From NCBI RefSeq assembly GCF_000735135.1, contig NZ_JPLZ01000002.1, forward strand, positions 568,386 through 632,385: a stretch of 64,000 nt of DNA, written 5' to 3'. Position 1 is the first letter of the stretch, and the number at the start of each line of letters is the position of its first letter. This DNA is from Chryseobacterium sp. FH1 (GTDB lineage Bacteria > Bacteroidota > Bacteroidia > Flavobacteriales > Weeksellaceae). This document shows positions 35,617 to 44,217 of this stretch, one piece after another. The position numbers were made by a program, and so were the translations under genes. Under the pieces are notes generated by a model, which was not told the origin of the DNA, did not search any database, and saw only the letters and a list, made by a program, of their open reading frames with translations.

Positions 35617-35943
35617 CTATTTTAATTTCTCATTATTTTGATGTCTATCCTTGTCTCTGTCGGTTTTTACCTTCATTTTTTTGTCGAAGGCCGATTGCAA
35701 ATCTGTTCCGGTTTGATTGGCGAGACAAAGCGTTACGAACAGAACGTCCGCCAATTCTTCGCCAAGGTCTTTGGATTTGTCGGATTCTTTTTCAGATTGT
35801 TCGCCGTATCTTCTTGCGATGATTCTGGCCACTTCGCCAACTTCTTCCGTCAGCATTGCCATATTGGTCAGTTCATTGAAATAACGGACGCCAATGGTTT
35901 TTATCCATTCATCAACCTGATTTTGGAGTGTCGTGATTTCCAT
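35617..35943 (-). CDS. MazG-like nucleotide pyrophosphohydrolase
   Basis: 108 residues, one all-alpha NTP-PPase unit. EEVGEVARIIARRYG supplies the ExxE part and DLGEELADVLFVTLCLANQ the ExxD part, the four acidic Mg2+ ligands. It hydrolyses NTP/dNTPs (house-cleaning). Its ATG shares a base with the stop of the upstream lipoprotein gene (TAATG), so translation is coupled. The C-terminus is very basic and acidic mixed (KTDRDKDRHQNNEKLK). Confidence 0.9.
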   Translation of the reverse strand: MEITTLQNQVDEWIKTIGVRYFNELTNMAMLTEEVGEVARIIARRYGEQSEKESDKSKDLGEELADVLFVTLCLANQTGTDLQSAFDKKMKVKTDRDKDRHQNNEKLK

Positions 35944-37328
35944 TATTGATATGCGCCGATTGTTGGTTGAGCGCCTCTTGGATTTCCTACAATATCGGAA
36001 GCGGTGATTCCAGTGGAATTAGTTCCTTTTCCTTTTGCAGGAGAATCCGCTTTCACTCTCAGATTCATTTTCTGAGTAAAGTAGTTTTGGAATTTTGGGT
36101 CTTCATTGGCAATGTTTGAACTTCCCACTGCTAAACCAGAATTTGTTGTGAATTTCAGTAAAGAACTGTTAAAACTATAACTAATCGGCGTTCCATTTGG
36201 ATTATTAGTAAAAGAAATCATATCTGGCATATCGCCATAAATGATAGAATTATTAACATTTAAAACCACCGCTCCAGCTTCTAACTCACCAGCTTCGTTT
36301 TCCCAAGTATTGCTTGCAAAGATTCCCATCGCAGACATACTCGAGTTCAAATCCCAATAGTTGGCTATCGTACAATAATTCAAGTTATAGTTTCCGCTTC
36401 CGGCAATCGCAATGTCAGTTTCCCCGCAGTTGTTCATCACCACGTTGTTCATTGTCAGATTGGAATGGATGCCATAGATTCCTACATTTTGAAAAGTATG
36501 AATAATGGAATTGTTGATTTCAGCCGTATTTTTTTTAAGTTGAAGACCAACGTTTCCACCAAAAAGTCTGGCGTAATTCATTTTCAACTCGGTATCTTCC
36601 TCCATTTTGATTCCGTTCCAGTTGGCAGGAAGCGTATCGTATTTCGTGTCGCTTCTGTCGCCTCGGAAAATCACTTCATCGCCAAGAGCTCCTTTCACAT
36701 CAAGAATCGAATTCTTTGCGAAGTTCATTCCGCTGTTTTTTCGGAAATAGACTTTCGTGCCTTTTTCCATCGTCAAAGTTTTTCCTTCAGCAACGGTCAA
36801 ATCTCCGAAAATCACTTTCACTTTGTCTTTGGTCCAAGTCGTGTTTTCAGAAATGATATTCGGATTTGTATCGGTTTTGATAAAATATTCAGCATCCTGA
36901 ACGACTGAGAATAATGTTACTTTCTGCTCACCGGCAGGTGTATTGAAAACAACCTTGTCTTCAGCAATTGCTTCCGGTGCGTTGGCAATCGGCGCAATTT
37001 CAACGAAAACATAAAGGCTGTCTTTTCTTCTCAGCGCCACATTTTCGAAACTTGTCCCGACTTTTCCATCCACGTTGATTCTGTAAAGCGAACCACTTCC
37101 GCCTTCCAACGCAATTCTCGGAATCAAAACATCCTTATCTTCTCTATTGTAAACTTTTACGGCGTAAGTTTCCGAACGCATCTGGTTGTAAACCGTGTCG
37201 CAAAAAACGGTATCGGTGGAGAATCTCAACAGTTGCGTTGGCGATTCAAACGAAATATCATCGCGATTACATCCTGCTAATAATAAAAGTGACCAAAATG
37301 CAATGCCAAGGAATATTTTAATTTTCAT
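35943..37328 (-). CDS. Lipoprotein with right-handed parallel beta-helix
   Basis: 461 residues. The lipoprotein signal ends LLLAGCNRDD with Cys20. Residues ~25-150 form a beta-sandwich-like part. From ~165 to 430 short repeats with N/G turns occur (NNSIIHTFQNVGIYGIHSN, NNVVMNNCGETDIAIAGSG), typical of pectate-lyase-like beta-helices. The end SDIVGNPRGAQPTIGAYQ matches the closing motif of choice-of-anchor/beta-helix proteins of Bacteroidota. Likely a surface-exposed outer-membrane lipoprotein. Coupled to the MazG-like gene by TAATG. Substrate unknown. Confidence 0.75.
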   Translation of the reverse strand: MKIKIFLGIAFWSLLLLAGCNRDDISFESPTQLLRFSTDTVFCDTVYNQMRSETYAVKVYNREDKDVLIPRIALEGGSGSLYRINVDGKVGTSFENVALRRKDSLYVFVEIAPIANAPEAIAEDKVVFNTPAGEQKVTLFSVVQDAEYFIKTDTNPNIISENTTWTKDKVKVIFGDLTVAEGKTLTMEKGTKVYFRKNSGMNFAKNSILDVKGALGDEVIFRGDRSDTKYDTLPANWNGIKMEEDTELKMNYARLFGGNVGLQLKKNTAEINNSIIHTFQNVGIYGIHSNLTMNNVVMNNCGETDIAIAGSGNYNLNYCTIANYWDLNSSMSAMGIFASNTWENEAGELEAGAVVLNVNNSIIYGDMPDMISFTNNPNGTPISYSFNSSLLKFTTNSGLAVGSSNIANEDPKFQNYFTQKMNLRVKADSPAKGKGTNSTGITASDIVGNPRGAQPTIGAYQ

Positions 37329-37422
37329 TTATCTTGTTTAATCTTCAAAACTACAAAATTTAAATTTTTATTTTGTGATGAGGAAGATATTTAATTATTT
37401 ATATGACATTATTTTAAAGTAA

Positions 37423-37779
37423 TCAATATTCTCCTATAAGTAAGGAAGCTGAGAGATTTAATTTTGTGGTCAAACTTCGAATCATTCCAACAGTCAATTT
37501 TCGCTTTCTGCTCAGTACTTCGGAGACCCTGCTTTTTCCCCCAATCGCTTCAATCAAATCCGTCTGTTTCAATTGCATTTCCTCCATTCTTATTTTGATG
37601 GCTTCGATAGGGTCGGGCGAAGTTATCGGATAGTGCTTTTTCTCGTATTCATCAATCAATAATCCTAGGATATCCGCTTCATCACTTTCTGGCGTACCAG
37701 ATTTTGCATCAAAAATTACCTCCAATCTGGATAGTGCATTTTGATAATCTGTCTCGGTTTTTATAAGTTTTACGTTCAT
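37423..37779 (-). CDS. higA: HigA-type antitoxin with XRE HTH
   Basis: 118 residues. The C-terminal half is a Cro/CI-type HTH (LKQTDLIEAIGGKSRVSEVLSRKRKLTVGMIRSL, in two parts of the recognition region). The N-terminal half (LIDEYEKKHYPITSPDPIEAI) matches the long HigA subgroup. It binds and neutralises HigB and represses the operon. It follows higB by 12 bases, in the toxin-first order typical of higBA. Confidence 0.9.
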   Translation of the reverse strand: MNVKLIKTETDYQNALSRLEVIFDAKSGTPESDEADILGLLIDEYEKKHYPITSPDPIEAIKIRMEEMQLKQTDLIEAIGGKSRVSEVLSRKRKLTVGMIRSLTTKLNLSASLLIGEY

Positions 37780-37791
37780 ATTCTCAATTTT

Positions 37792-38088
37792 TTAAATCGT
37801 GTTTGCATCAATTTTATCATATTCCGTATGCGTTCCAATAAAGCGAATGAAAATCCATTGCTTTTCAAAATTAAATTTTGCAATCAGTCTATAGCTGTTT
37901 CCCTTAATATTAAAAACGATTCGGTTATCTTTCAGGATGCTTGCATTGGCATAGGTTTGTTTTACTTCATTAGGCGTTGTCCAATTAGAATTTTTTGCAG
38001 TATCGTACCACGTTTTCAGATATTGTTCTGAGTCTGGGTGTATTTCCCAAAATTCCCTAAGTGTACTTTTTACAAAAATTCTTTCCAT
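37792..38088 (-). CDS. higB: HigB-type mRNA interferase toxin
   Basis: 98 residues. RelE-fold HigB of the type with REFWEIHPDSEQYLKTWYD, NSNWTTPNEVKQTYANASIL and a C-terminal KQWIFIRFIGTHTEYDKID. It would cleave mRNA on the ribosome until neutralised by HigA. Complete and apparently intact. The upstream region has a -7 element inside an inverted repeat, the probable autoregulation site. Confidence 0.92.
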   Translation of the reverse strand: MERIFVKSTLREFWEIHPDSEQYLKTWYDTAKNSNWTTPNEVKQTYANASILKDNRIVFNIKGNSYRLIAKFNFEKQWIFIRFIGTHTEYDKIDANTI

Positions 38089-38116
38089 TCAAATTCATTA
38101 ACAATGCGAATATACA

Positions 38117-38141
38117 AAAAGTTCGCAAATGTAGAACTTTT
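38117..38141 (-). promoter_or_regulatory. higBA operator over the -7 element
   Basis: Eight-base arms AAAAGTTC (38117-38124) and GAACTTTT (38134-38141) flank a 9-base centre. The centre contains TACATTTG on the minus strand (38133-38126), a perfect TAnnTTTG. HigA binding would cover the promoter. It lies 29-53 bases upstream of higB. Confidence 0.65.
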
Positions 38142-38157
38142 AAGTTTTTTTATTTGG

Positions 38158-38275
38158 GCGCCTTCATCCGCCCTCCGTTCCCGGTATTTTTTGCCAGAAA
38201 TTTCCCAACAGATTGAAACATGCGCATAAGCAAAAAATGAGCTCCACTCAGGTCGGGGCGCGCTTCGCAATGTAT
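38158..38275. repeat. Repeat family C element
   Basis: GGCGCCTTCATCCGCCCTCC-type start, a TTTTTTGCC centre, and an end CTCCACTCAGGTCGGGGCGC. It parallels the copy at 44518-44608 (GCCTTCCGTTCCCAATC ... TTCCACTCAAGTCGGG). Noncoding. Confidence 0.55.
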
Positions 38276-38349
38276 GACCATTTGTAATTTTCAAGAAACG
38301 TTGTGGAAAGTTGGACCATTATCAATTTTGTCATCTCGCAATTAAAAAC

Positions 38350-38369
38350 TAACTAACATTTGTTAGTTA
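38350..38369. promoter_or_regulatory. TetR-type operator (paa regulator binding site)
   Basis: TAACTAACATTTGTTAGTTA: eight-base arms around a 4-base centre, a near-perfect palindrome. It overlaps the -33 TTTG (38359-38362) of the promoter for the E1 gene, so a bound TetR protein would block RNA polymerase. The best candidate protein is the TetR encoded at 40602. Confidence 0.7.
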
Positions 38370-38389
38370 AAATAAAATTCGTAAGTTTG
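38359..38389 (+). promoter_or_regulatory. Promoter of the paa-linked E1 gene
   Basis: TTTG at 38359-38362, 19-base spacer, TAAGTTTG at 38382-38389: a consensus Bacteroidota promoter. Leader to the ATG is ~60 bases. Confidence 0.75.
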
Positions 38390-38455
38390 TTTAAATCACA
38401 TTCATAATTCAAATTTTGAATTAATTAACTGAATGTCAAATGTTTAAATATAGAG

Positions 38456-40531
38456 ATGACCAAAAGACATTTTTTAAACAAAGAAATTTCTCTGACTGAT
38501 TTACTCAAGTCAGCCTATCGTCTGATGTTTACGGCAAAAATGATGACCGATTTGTTTGAACAGGAAAAAAAAATAACTTCGAAGTACGTTCACGCCACTT
38601 CTCGCGGACACGAGGCGATTCAGTTGGCTTTGGGAATGCAGTTGTTGCCACAGGATTTCGTCAGTCCTTATTATAGAGACGATTCAATTTTACTAGGAAT
38701 CGGAATTACGCCTTACGAATTGATGCTTCAACTTTTAGCAAAACGCGACGACCCCTTTTCTGGCGGAAGAACTTATTACGCACATCCAAGTCTTAGACGT
38801 GACGATTTCCCGAAAATCATCCACCAAAGTTCTGGAACAGGAATGCAAGCCATCCCAACCACCGGAATTGCAATGGGAATGAAGTACAAAGAAGAAACGG
38901 GAATCGACGAAAATCTCGATGATAAACCAATCGCAGTCTGCTCATTGGGTGACGCAAGTTGCACAGAAGGCGAAGTTTCCGAAGCGTTCCAAATGGCAGC
39001 TTTGAAACAATTGCCAATTCTTTATCTGGTTCAGGACAACGAATGGGATATTTCCGCCAGCGCAGACGAAATTCGGGCGCAGGATATCACAAAATATATG
39101 GAAGGTTTCAACGGCATCGAAACCAGAACCATCGACGGAACAGATTTTATCAAATCCTACGAAACTGTCAAAGAATGCATCAAAATCATTCGTGAAGAAC
39201 GCCGACCAATGCTGATTCACGCCAAAGTTCCTTTATTAAATCACCATACTTCCGGCGTACGAAAAGAATGGTACCGCGATGATTTGGAAGAATGCGCGAA
39301 AAATGACCCATTAATCAAATTAAGAAATCAACTTTCAGAATTCAGCGTAGAAGATTCTGAAGTCGAAACCATAGAAAAAGAAATTGCAGAACTCGTAAGA
39401 ACCGATTTTGAAAATGCTGTTTTAGCAGAAGACCCAAAACCGGAAGACGCTTACAAACACGATTTCGCACCAACACCAATCACTGAAGAGAAAGGAGAAC
39501 GTTCCCCAAACGGAAAAATCCCAACGGTAATGGTAGATTGCGCACTATTCGCCATCAGAGAATTGATGACCAAACATCCGGAAGCCTTATTATATGGACA
39601 AGATGTTGGCTTGAGATTAGGCGGCGTTTTTCGTGAAGCGATTACGTTGGCAGCACAATTTGGAGAGAAACGGGTTTTCAACACCCCAATTCAGGAGGCG
39701 TTTATCGTCGGTTCAACAGTAGGAATGAGCGCAGTTGGACTGAAACCAATTGTCGAAGTTCAGTTCGCCGATTACATTTGGCCAGGCTTGAATCAATTAT
39801 TCACCGAAGTTTCCAGAAGTTATTATTTGTCTAATGGAAAATGGCCGGTGTCAATGATTCTTAGAGTTCCGATTGGCGCTTATGGAAGTGGTGGACCATA
39901 TCATTCAAGTTCGGTTGAAAGTGTTTTGACTAATATCAAAGGCATCAAAATCGCGTATCCCTCAACTGGTGCAGATTTGAAAGGTTTGATGAAAGCCGCT
40001 TTCTACGACCCAAATCCGGTTGTAATGTTAGAACATAAAGGTTTGTATTGGTCAAAAATCGAAGGCACAGAAAATGCAAAATCCATAGAGCCAGACGAAG
40101 ATTACATCATTCCATTTGGTAAAGCGAGAGAAGTTTTGCTTTGCGAAAATCGACAGGACAAACCAACTTTGACCATCATCACTTACGGAATGGGCGTTTA
40201 TTGGGCTTCAAACGCAACAAAAGAATTTGAAAATCAAATCGAAATCATTGATTTAAGAACGCTCTCACCTTTAGATGAAAACCGTGTCTTCGAAAGTGTG
40301 AAAAAACATAACCGTTGCATCGTTTTGACGGAAGAACCTGTGAATAATAGTTTTGCTCAAAGTCTCGCAGCAAGAATCAGTGACAATTGTTTCAGACATC
40401 TGGACGCTCCGGTAAAAGTAGTTGGTGCCAAAGATTTGCCGGCAATTCCTATCAATTCCGAATTGGAAAAGGAAATGTTGCCGAACACCCAGAAATTAAT
40501 TAAAGAAATAGAACAATTACTAAAGTATTAG
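38456..40531 (+). CDS. Fused alpha/beta E1 subunit of a 2-oxoacid dehydrogenase (ThDP)
   Basis: 691 residues. The alpha part (~15-330) has the ThDP motif GDASCTEGEVSEAFQMAAL...LVQDNEWDIS. The beta part (~355-691) has EALLYGQDVGLRLGGVFR, EVQFADYIWPGLNQL and GAYGSGGPYHSSS. In most bacteria these are separate pdhA/bkdA genes; here they are one chain, a form common in Bacteroidota. It decarboxylates a 2-oxoacid and passes the acyl group to lipoate of an E2 that is not encoded nearby. The operator on its promoter and the adjoining TetR and paaE tie it to aromatic catabolism. Confidence 0.92.
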   Translation: MTKRHFLNKEISLTDLLKSAYRLMFTAKMMTDLFEQEKKITSKYVHATSRGHEAIQLALGMQLLPQDFVSPYYRDDSILLGIGITPYELMLQLLAKRDDPFSGGRTYYAHPSLRRDDFPKIIHQSSGTGMQAIPTTGIAMGMKYKEETGIDENLDDKPIAVCSLGDASCTEGEVSEAFQMAALKQLPILYLVQDNEWDISASADEIRAQDITKYMEGFNGIETRTIDGTDFIKSYETVKECIKIIREERRPMLIHAKVPLLNHHTSGVRKEWYRDDLEECAKNDPLIKLRNQLSEFSVEDSEVETIEKEIAELVRTDFENAVLAEDPKPEDAYKHDFAPTPITEEKGERSPNGKIPTVMVDCALFAIRELMTKHPEALLYGQDVGLRLGGVFREAITLAAQFGEKRVFNTPIQEAFIVGSTVGMSAVGLKPIVEVQFADYIWPGLNQLFTEVSRSYYLSNGKWPVSMILRVPIGAYGSGGPYHSSSVESVLTNIKGIKIAYPSTGADLKGLMKAAFYDPNPVVMLEHKGLYWSKIEGTENAKSIEPDEDYIIPFGKAREVLLCENRQDKPTLTIITYGMGVYWASNATKEFENQIEIIDLRTLSPLDENRVFESVKKHNRCIVLTEEPVNNSFAQSLAARISDNCFRHLDAPVKVVGAKDLPAIPINSELEKEMLPNTQKLIKEIEQLLKY

Positions 40532-40542
40532 AATTCCTCAAA

Positions 40543-40575
40543 GTTACTCCCTTTAGGGCTGGGGAAATAACTTTG
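40543..40575. repeat. Repeat family D copy (CTCCCTTTAGGGCTGGGG)
   Basis: ACTCCCTTTAGGGCTGGGGA just after the E1 stop; the same word appears at 60463-60480 and, diverged, at 60501-60520. Noncoding spacer before the TetR gene. Confidence 0.7.
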
Positions 40576-40601
40576 ATGAAATTGCACTTTGCGTTAAAAA
40601 T

Positions 40602-41207
40602 ATGGAAACAGAAACAATTCCAAACAAAATAAAAATCAATAAAAAAGAATTGATTTTGTCCGAGGCCGCAATGCTTTTCAAAGAAAAAGGTTTCGGCGGA
40701 ACCAGTATGCGCGACCTCGCCGAAAAAGTGGGAATGGAAGCGGCAAGTATGTACAACCACATCAAATCCAAAGACGAAATTCTGGAATTGATTTGCTTCA
40801 AAATTGCCAACCAATACATTTCCCAACTTCAAGAAATCGAAAATACCAACCAGACTTTTCAAGAGAAACTAAATGCTATCATTGGACTTCACGTTCAGTT
40901 GATTATCGAAGATTCTGCCTCAGTTTCTGTAGCAAATAACGATTGGAAATATTTGTCTAATGACAAGAAAGAACAATATAAAGAAACCAGAAAATCTTAC
41001 GAAAAAAGCTTTGCTAACATCATAGAACAAGGAATGCAAAACGGTGAATTCAAAAAAATGAATGTTTCCGTCGCACTTTTCACGATGTTATCTTCATTAA
41101 GGTGGATAGAACTTTGGTACAAACCAAGTCGCGAAATCACACCACAGGAACTGGAAGATGATTTGAAAACATTATTAATGAAAGGAATGCTCAAAGAAGA
41201 TAGATAA
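40602..41207 (+). CDS. TetR-family regulator of the phenylacetate cluster
   Basis: 201 residues. N-terminal HTH: LILSEAAMLFKEKGFGGTSM and DLAEKVGMEAASMYNHIKSKDEILELI. The C-terminal ligand domain is TetR-like, with EELEDDLKTLLMKGM-type ending. It lies between the E1 gene and paaE, the position of PaaR-type repressors. Inferred: a phenylacetyl-CoA-responsive repressor acting at 38350-38369. No additional copy of the operator was seen upstream of paaE or paaA, so one promoter may drive the whole cluster. Confidence 0.9.
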   Translation: METETIPNKIKINKKELILSEAAMLFKEKGFGGTSMRDLAEKVGMEAASMYNHIKSKDEILELICFKIANQYISQLQEIENTNQTFQEKLNAIIGLHVQLIIEDSASVSVANNDWKYLSNDKKEQYKETRKSYEKSFANIIEQGMQNGEFKKMNVSVALFTMLSSLRWIELWYKPSREITPQELEDDLKTLLMKGMLKEDR

Positions 41208-41235
41208 TAGACTAATAGATAATAGATTATAAAAA

Positions 41236-41326
41236 TGATTTTTGAGCTTTGCTAAGCGTAAGCGGCTTTGCGAACTTAAAAACATAAAGTAAATCAAAAA
41301 AACTTTGCGCACTTTGCGTTTAAAAA
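41236..41326. repeat. Repeat family B, right-half copy
   Basis: TTTGCGAACTTAAAAACATA (41267 on) and TTTGCGCACTTTGCGTTTAA (41304 on) match the inner and outer right arms of the complete family-B elements. The left half is decayed (GCTTTGCTAAGCGTAAGC). It ends 2-3 bases before the paaE ATG. Confidence 0.6.
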
Positions 41327-41328
41327 AA

Positions 41329-42411
41329 ATGTCAGTAAATTTTCATCATTTAAAGGTCAAAAAAGTCAAGAAAGAAACGCAGGATTGTGTTTCCGTGAGT
41401 TTTGATGTGCCTGCAGAATTGGCAGAACAGTTCAAATTCACGCAAGGCCAATACCTGACTTTCCGACAAATCAATGGCAACGAGGAACTTCGTCGTTCGT
41501 ATTCAATCTGCGCAAGTCCGCACGAAAACGAGTTGAAAGTCGCTGTGAAAAAAGTTCCCGAAGGTCTGTTCTCTTCTTTTATGAATGAAAATCTGAAAGA
41601 AGGCGATGTCTTGGAAGTAATGCCTCCAATGGGGAAATTCTACACAGAACTGAATCCCGCAAACAAAAAAACTTATGTTGCTTTTGCTGCGGGAAGTGGC
41701 ATCACACCAATTATTTCCATCATCAAATCAGTTTTGAAAAACGAGCCTCAAAGCCAGTTCATTCTGATTTATGGGAATAAAAACAAAGCGACCATCATTT
41801 TCAAAGAAGAAATCGAAGCGTTGAAAAACCGTTTTATGGAACGCCTCAGCATTTATCACATTCTCAGCCGAGAGGTTGCCGACGCAGATTTGTTGAGTGG
41901 CAGAATCAATTCCGAAAAAGCAAAATCATTTCTCAACAATATCATTCCGGCAGAGAAAATCGATGAGGTTTTCCTTTGCGGACCAGAAGAAATGATTCTC
42001 GGCGTGAGAGATACTTTGGTCAGTTCCGGCGTGGATGCCAAGAAGATTCACTTCGAATTATTCTTCAGCGCAGCTTCTGCCGAAAAGAAAAAAGAGCACG
42101 AATCCGCAATCAATCAATCGGATGATGTTTTTAGCAAAGTCACCGTCAAGTTGGATGCGACCGCTCTGAAATTAGATTTGGCTTACCACGGCCCAACCAT
42201 TTTGGACGCTGCTTTGCAAAACGGAGCCGACTTGCCTTACGCCTGCAAAGGCGGTGTTTGCGCCACTTGCAAATGCAAACTGGAAAAAGGCGAAGTCGTG
42301 ATGGACATCAATTATTCCCTGGAACCAGACGAGATTGCCGCAGGATTTATCCTTTCTTGCCAAGCACATCCGAGGTCAGAGGAAGTGGTTGTAAATTTTG
42401 ATATTAAATAA
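41329..42411 (+). CDS. paaE: 1,2-phenylacetyl-CoA epoxidase reductase subunit PaaE
   Basis: 360 residues from the ATG at 41329 (MSVNFHHLKV); eight upstream codons belong to the repeat. FAD domain with RRSYSICASP (~55), NAD(P) domain with AFAAGSGITPIISII (~120) and VFLCGPEEM, and a C-terminal plant-type [2Fe-2S] domain with YACKGGVCATCKCKL and a last Cys in SCQAHP. It feeds electrons from NADPH to the di-iron PaaA. The usual operon order ABCDE is changed: paaE leads and is separated from paaA by an orphan gene. Confidence 0.95.
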   Translation: MSVNFHHLKVKKVKKETQDCVSVSFDVPAELAEQFKFTQGQYLTFRQINGNEELRRSYSICASPHENELKVAVKKVPEGLFSSFMNENLKEGDVLEVMPPMGKFYTELNPANKKTYVAFAAGSGITPIISIIKSVLKNEPQSQFILIYGNKNKATIIFKEEIEALKNRFMERLSIYHILSREVADADLLSGRINSEKAKSFLNNIIPAEKIDEVFLCGPEEMILGVRDTLVSSGVDAKKIHFELFFSAASAEKKKEHESAINQSDDVFSKVTVKLDATALKLDLAYHGPTILDAALQNGADLPYACKGGVCATCKCKLEKGEVVMDINYSLEPDEIAAGFILSCQAHPRSEEVVVNFDIK

Positions 42412-42459
42412 AATTGTATTCAAAGTATTACTAATCAAGTGACTTAAAGAATAAACTGG

Positions 42460-43026
42460 ATGTTCAAAAGATTTTTTCAAAAACAAAATTCAAACAAAAT
42501 TTCCAAAGTAGATTATTGGAAAAAGTGGGAATTGTATGAATTATTTGATGACTTACATAAATCTGAAGCAATCATTAATAATATTAAAAACAACGATGAA
42601 GCTTTTATAAATTTCAAAAATGATTTTATTGAAGAATTGTATGAAATTGAAGGAGATAATGTTGCAGATTTTACGAGGATTTGGGAATGGTTTAAATCGG
42701 CAAAAGAATGGGAATGGTTTTGTGGAGAAGAAGGAAGTGAATTAAGGACTAATATTTTTCGCATTACTGATAAATGGAAGAGAAACCAAGATTTTATAAA
42801 CGGTACAAAAGTTTCACTAAATGCCGAAGTTGGTGTAGTTATAGAAAAAAAATCAGATGATGATAACTATGGACAAATCCGTTGGGACACAGATAAAGAA
42901 TACGATACTGAAGATTGGCGTGGGCTATTTGGAAGTTTTTTAAGTTCGGGAGGGGAAATTATTAGTCAAGATTATCAGTTCAGATTTATAAATGATGATG
43001 GAACAATGAAAAAATCTAGCAATTAA
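42460..43026 (+). CDS. Orphan protein inserted in the paa cluster
   Basis: 188 residues, soluble, strongly acidic and Trp-rich (WKKWELYELFDDLH, RIWEWFKSAKEWEWF). Residues ~110-175 look like a small beta-barrel domain (VSLNAEVGVVIEKK...GQIRWDTDKEYDTEDW). No catalytic motif, signal or TM. The gene is more AT-rich than paaE and paaA on either side and has ordinary spacers (48 and 33 bases). Not part of any known paa system; probably acquired. I do not recognise it; immunity-type or DUF proteins of toxin loci are one possibility by composition only. Confidence 0.65.
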   Translation: MFKRFFQKQNSNKISKVDYWKKWELYELFDDLHKSEAIINNIKNNDEAFINFKNDFIEELYEIEGDNVADFTRIWEWFKSAKEWEWFCGEEGSELRTNIFRITDKWKRNQDFINGTKVSLNAEVGVVIEKKSDDDNYGQIRWDTDKEYDTEDWRGLFGSFLSSGGEIISQDYQFRFINDDGTMKKSSN

Positions 43027-43059
43027 AGTTATAAGATTAATCTGTTAAAACAAAACAAT

Positions 43060-44019
43060 ATGGAAACAACAGAAATCAATTTAGAAGAACATTTTCAGAA
43101 TAAAATAGACAGCGAAATCCGCATCGAACCAAAAGACTGGATGCCCGACGCGTACAGGAAAACCCTGATTCGTCAGATTTCTCAGCACGCCCATTCCGAG
43201 ATTGTTGGAATGTTGCCGGAAGCCAACTGGATTACGCGCGCCCCAACTTTGAACCGAAAGAAAATCCTTTTGGCAAAAGTTCAGGACGAGGCTGGTCACG
43301 GATTATATCTCTATTGTGCCGCCGAAACTCTGGGCGTTACGAGGGACGAAACCATCAATGATTTGCATTCCGGAAAGGCCAAATATTCCAGCATTTTCAA
43401 TTATCCAACGCTCACTTGGGCAGATATGGGCGCAATCGGTTGGCTAGTAGATGGCGCTGCGATTTTGAACCAAGTACCACTTTGTCGCGCTTCTTACGGA
43501 CCTTACGCCAGAGCGATGGTTCGGATTTGCAAGGAAGAAAGTTTTCACCAAAGGCAAGGTTACGAGCTGATGATGAAACTCGCACAAGGTTCGCCAGAGC
43601 AGAAAGTAATGGCTCAGGATGCGTTCAACCGTTGGTGGTGGCCAACGTTGATGATGTTCGGACCCAAAGATGCCGAATCTGGAAACACAGAACTCTCAAT
43701 GAAATGGCGAATCAAACGCTTCACCAATGACGAGCTGAGACAGCGTTTCGTAGATGTTTCCATTCCTCAGGCAGAATATCTGGGCTTGACGATTCCCGAC
43801 CCGGACTTGAAATTCAATGAAGAAACAGGACATTACGAATTCGGAGAAATCGATTGGAATGAGTTCTGGAAAGTGGTCAAAGGCAACGGCGCTTGCAACA
43901 AAGAACGTGTCGAAACACGCAAAAAAGCCTTCGACGACGGCGCTTGGGTACGAGAAGCCGCAACCGCTTACCACGAAAAAAGAAAATTAAGAGAAGAACA
44001 AAACAGAAAAACAGTTTAA
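43060..44019 (+). CDS. paaA: 1,2-phenylacetyl-CoA epoxidase catalytic subunit PaaA
   Basis: 319 residues. Ferritin-like di-iron protein: metal ligands in [29 protein letters not shown] (EAGH, first quoted in part) and in [15 protein letters not shown] (ExxH). It forms the active (PaaAC) core that converts phenylacetyl-CoA to ring-1,2-epoxyphenylacetyl-CoA with O2. Substitution of neither ligand is visible. It is followed by paaB after a 198-base gap filled by a family-B element. Confidence 0.97.
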   Translation: METTEINLEEHFQNKIDSEIRIEPKDWMPDAYRKTLIRQISQHAHSEIVGMLPEANWITRAPTLNRKKILLAKVQDEAGHGLYLYCAAETLGVTRDETINDLHSGKAKYSSIFNYPTLTWADMGAIGWLVDGAAILNQVPLCRASYGPYARAMVRICKEESFHQRQGYELMMKLAQGSPEQKVMAQDAFNRWWWPTLMMFGPKDAESGNTELSMKWRIKRFTNDELRQRFVDVSIPQAEYLGLTIPDPDLKFNEETGHYEFGEIDWNEFWKVVKGNGACNKERVETRKKAFDDGAWVREAATAYHEKRKLREEQNRKTV

Positions 44020-44026
44020 TGTTTTC

Positions 44027-44149
44027 TAACGCAAAGGCGCAAGTGCTGTGACAAAGCAATGTTATAAGTCGCAAAAATTAATTTGAGGTTTATAGTTTGC
44101 GACTTACAACAGAATCAAAGTAGAAAAATATTGCGCCTTTGCGATAAAA
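44027..44149. repeat. Complete gene-less repeat family B element
   Basis: Outer arms TAACGCAAAGGCGCAA (44027-44042) and TTGCGCCTTTGCGATA (44131-44146). Inner arms ATAAGTCGCAAA (44064 on) and TTTGCGACTTA (44097 on). Total ~123 bases, no ORF. It starts 8 bases after the paaA stop. Confidence 0.8.
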
Positions 44150-44159
44150 TCAACAATCA

Positions 44160-44212
44160 TAAACCGATAGATTAAAGTCTATAATCTCTAATCTATCCGT
44201 CTCTAATCTGAA
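44160..44212. repeat. TCTATAATCT-type AT-rich repeat (family F)
   Basis: Iterated TCTA-type words (GTCTATAATCTCTAATCTATCC) just before the paaB ATG. Similar tracts precede paaE (41205-41232) and paaZ (49274-49358). Confidence 0.45.
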
Positions 44213-44217
44213 ATATT

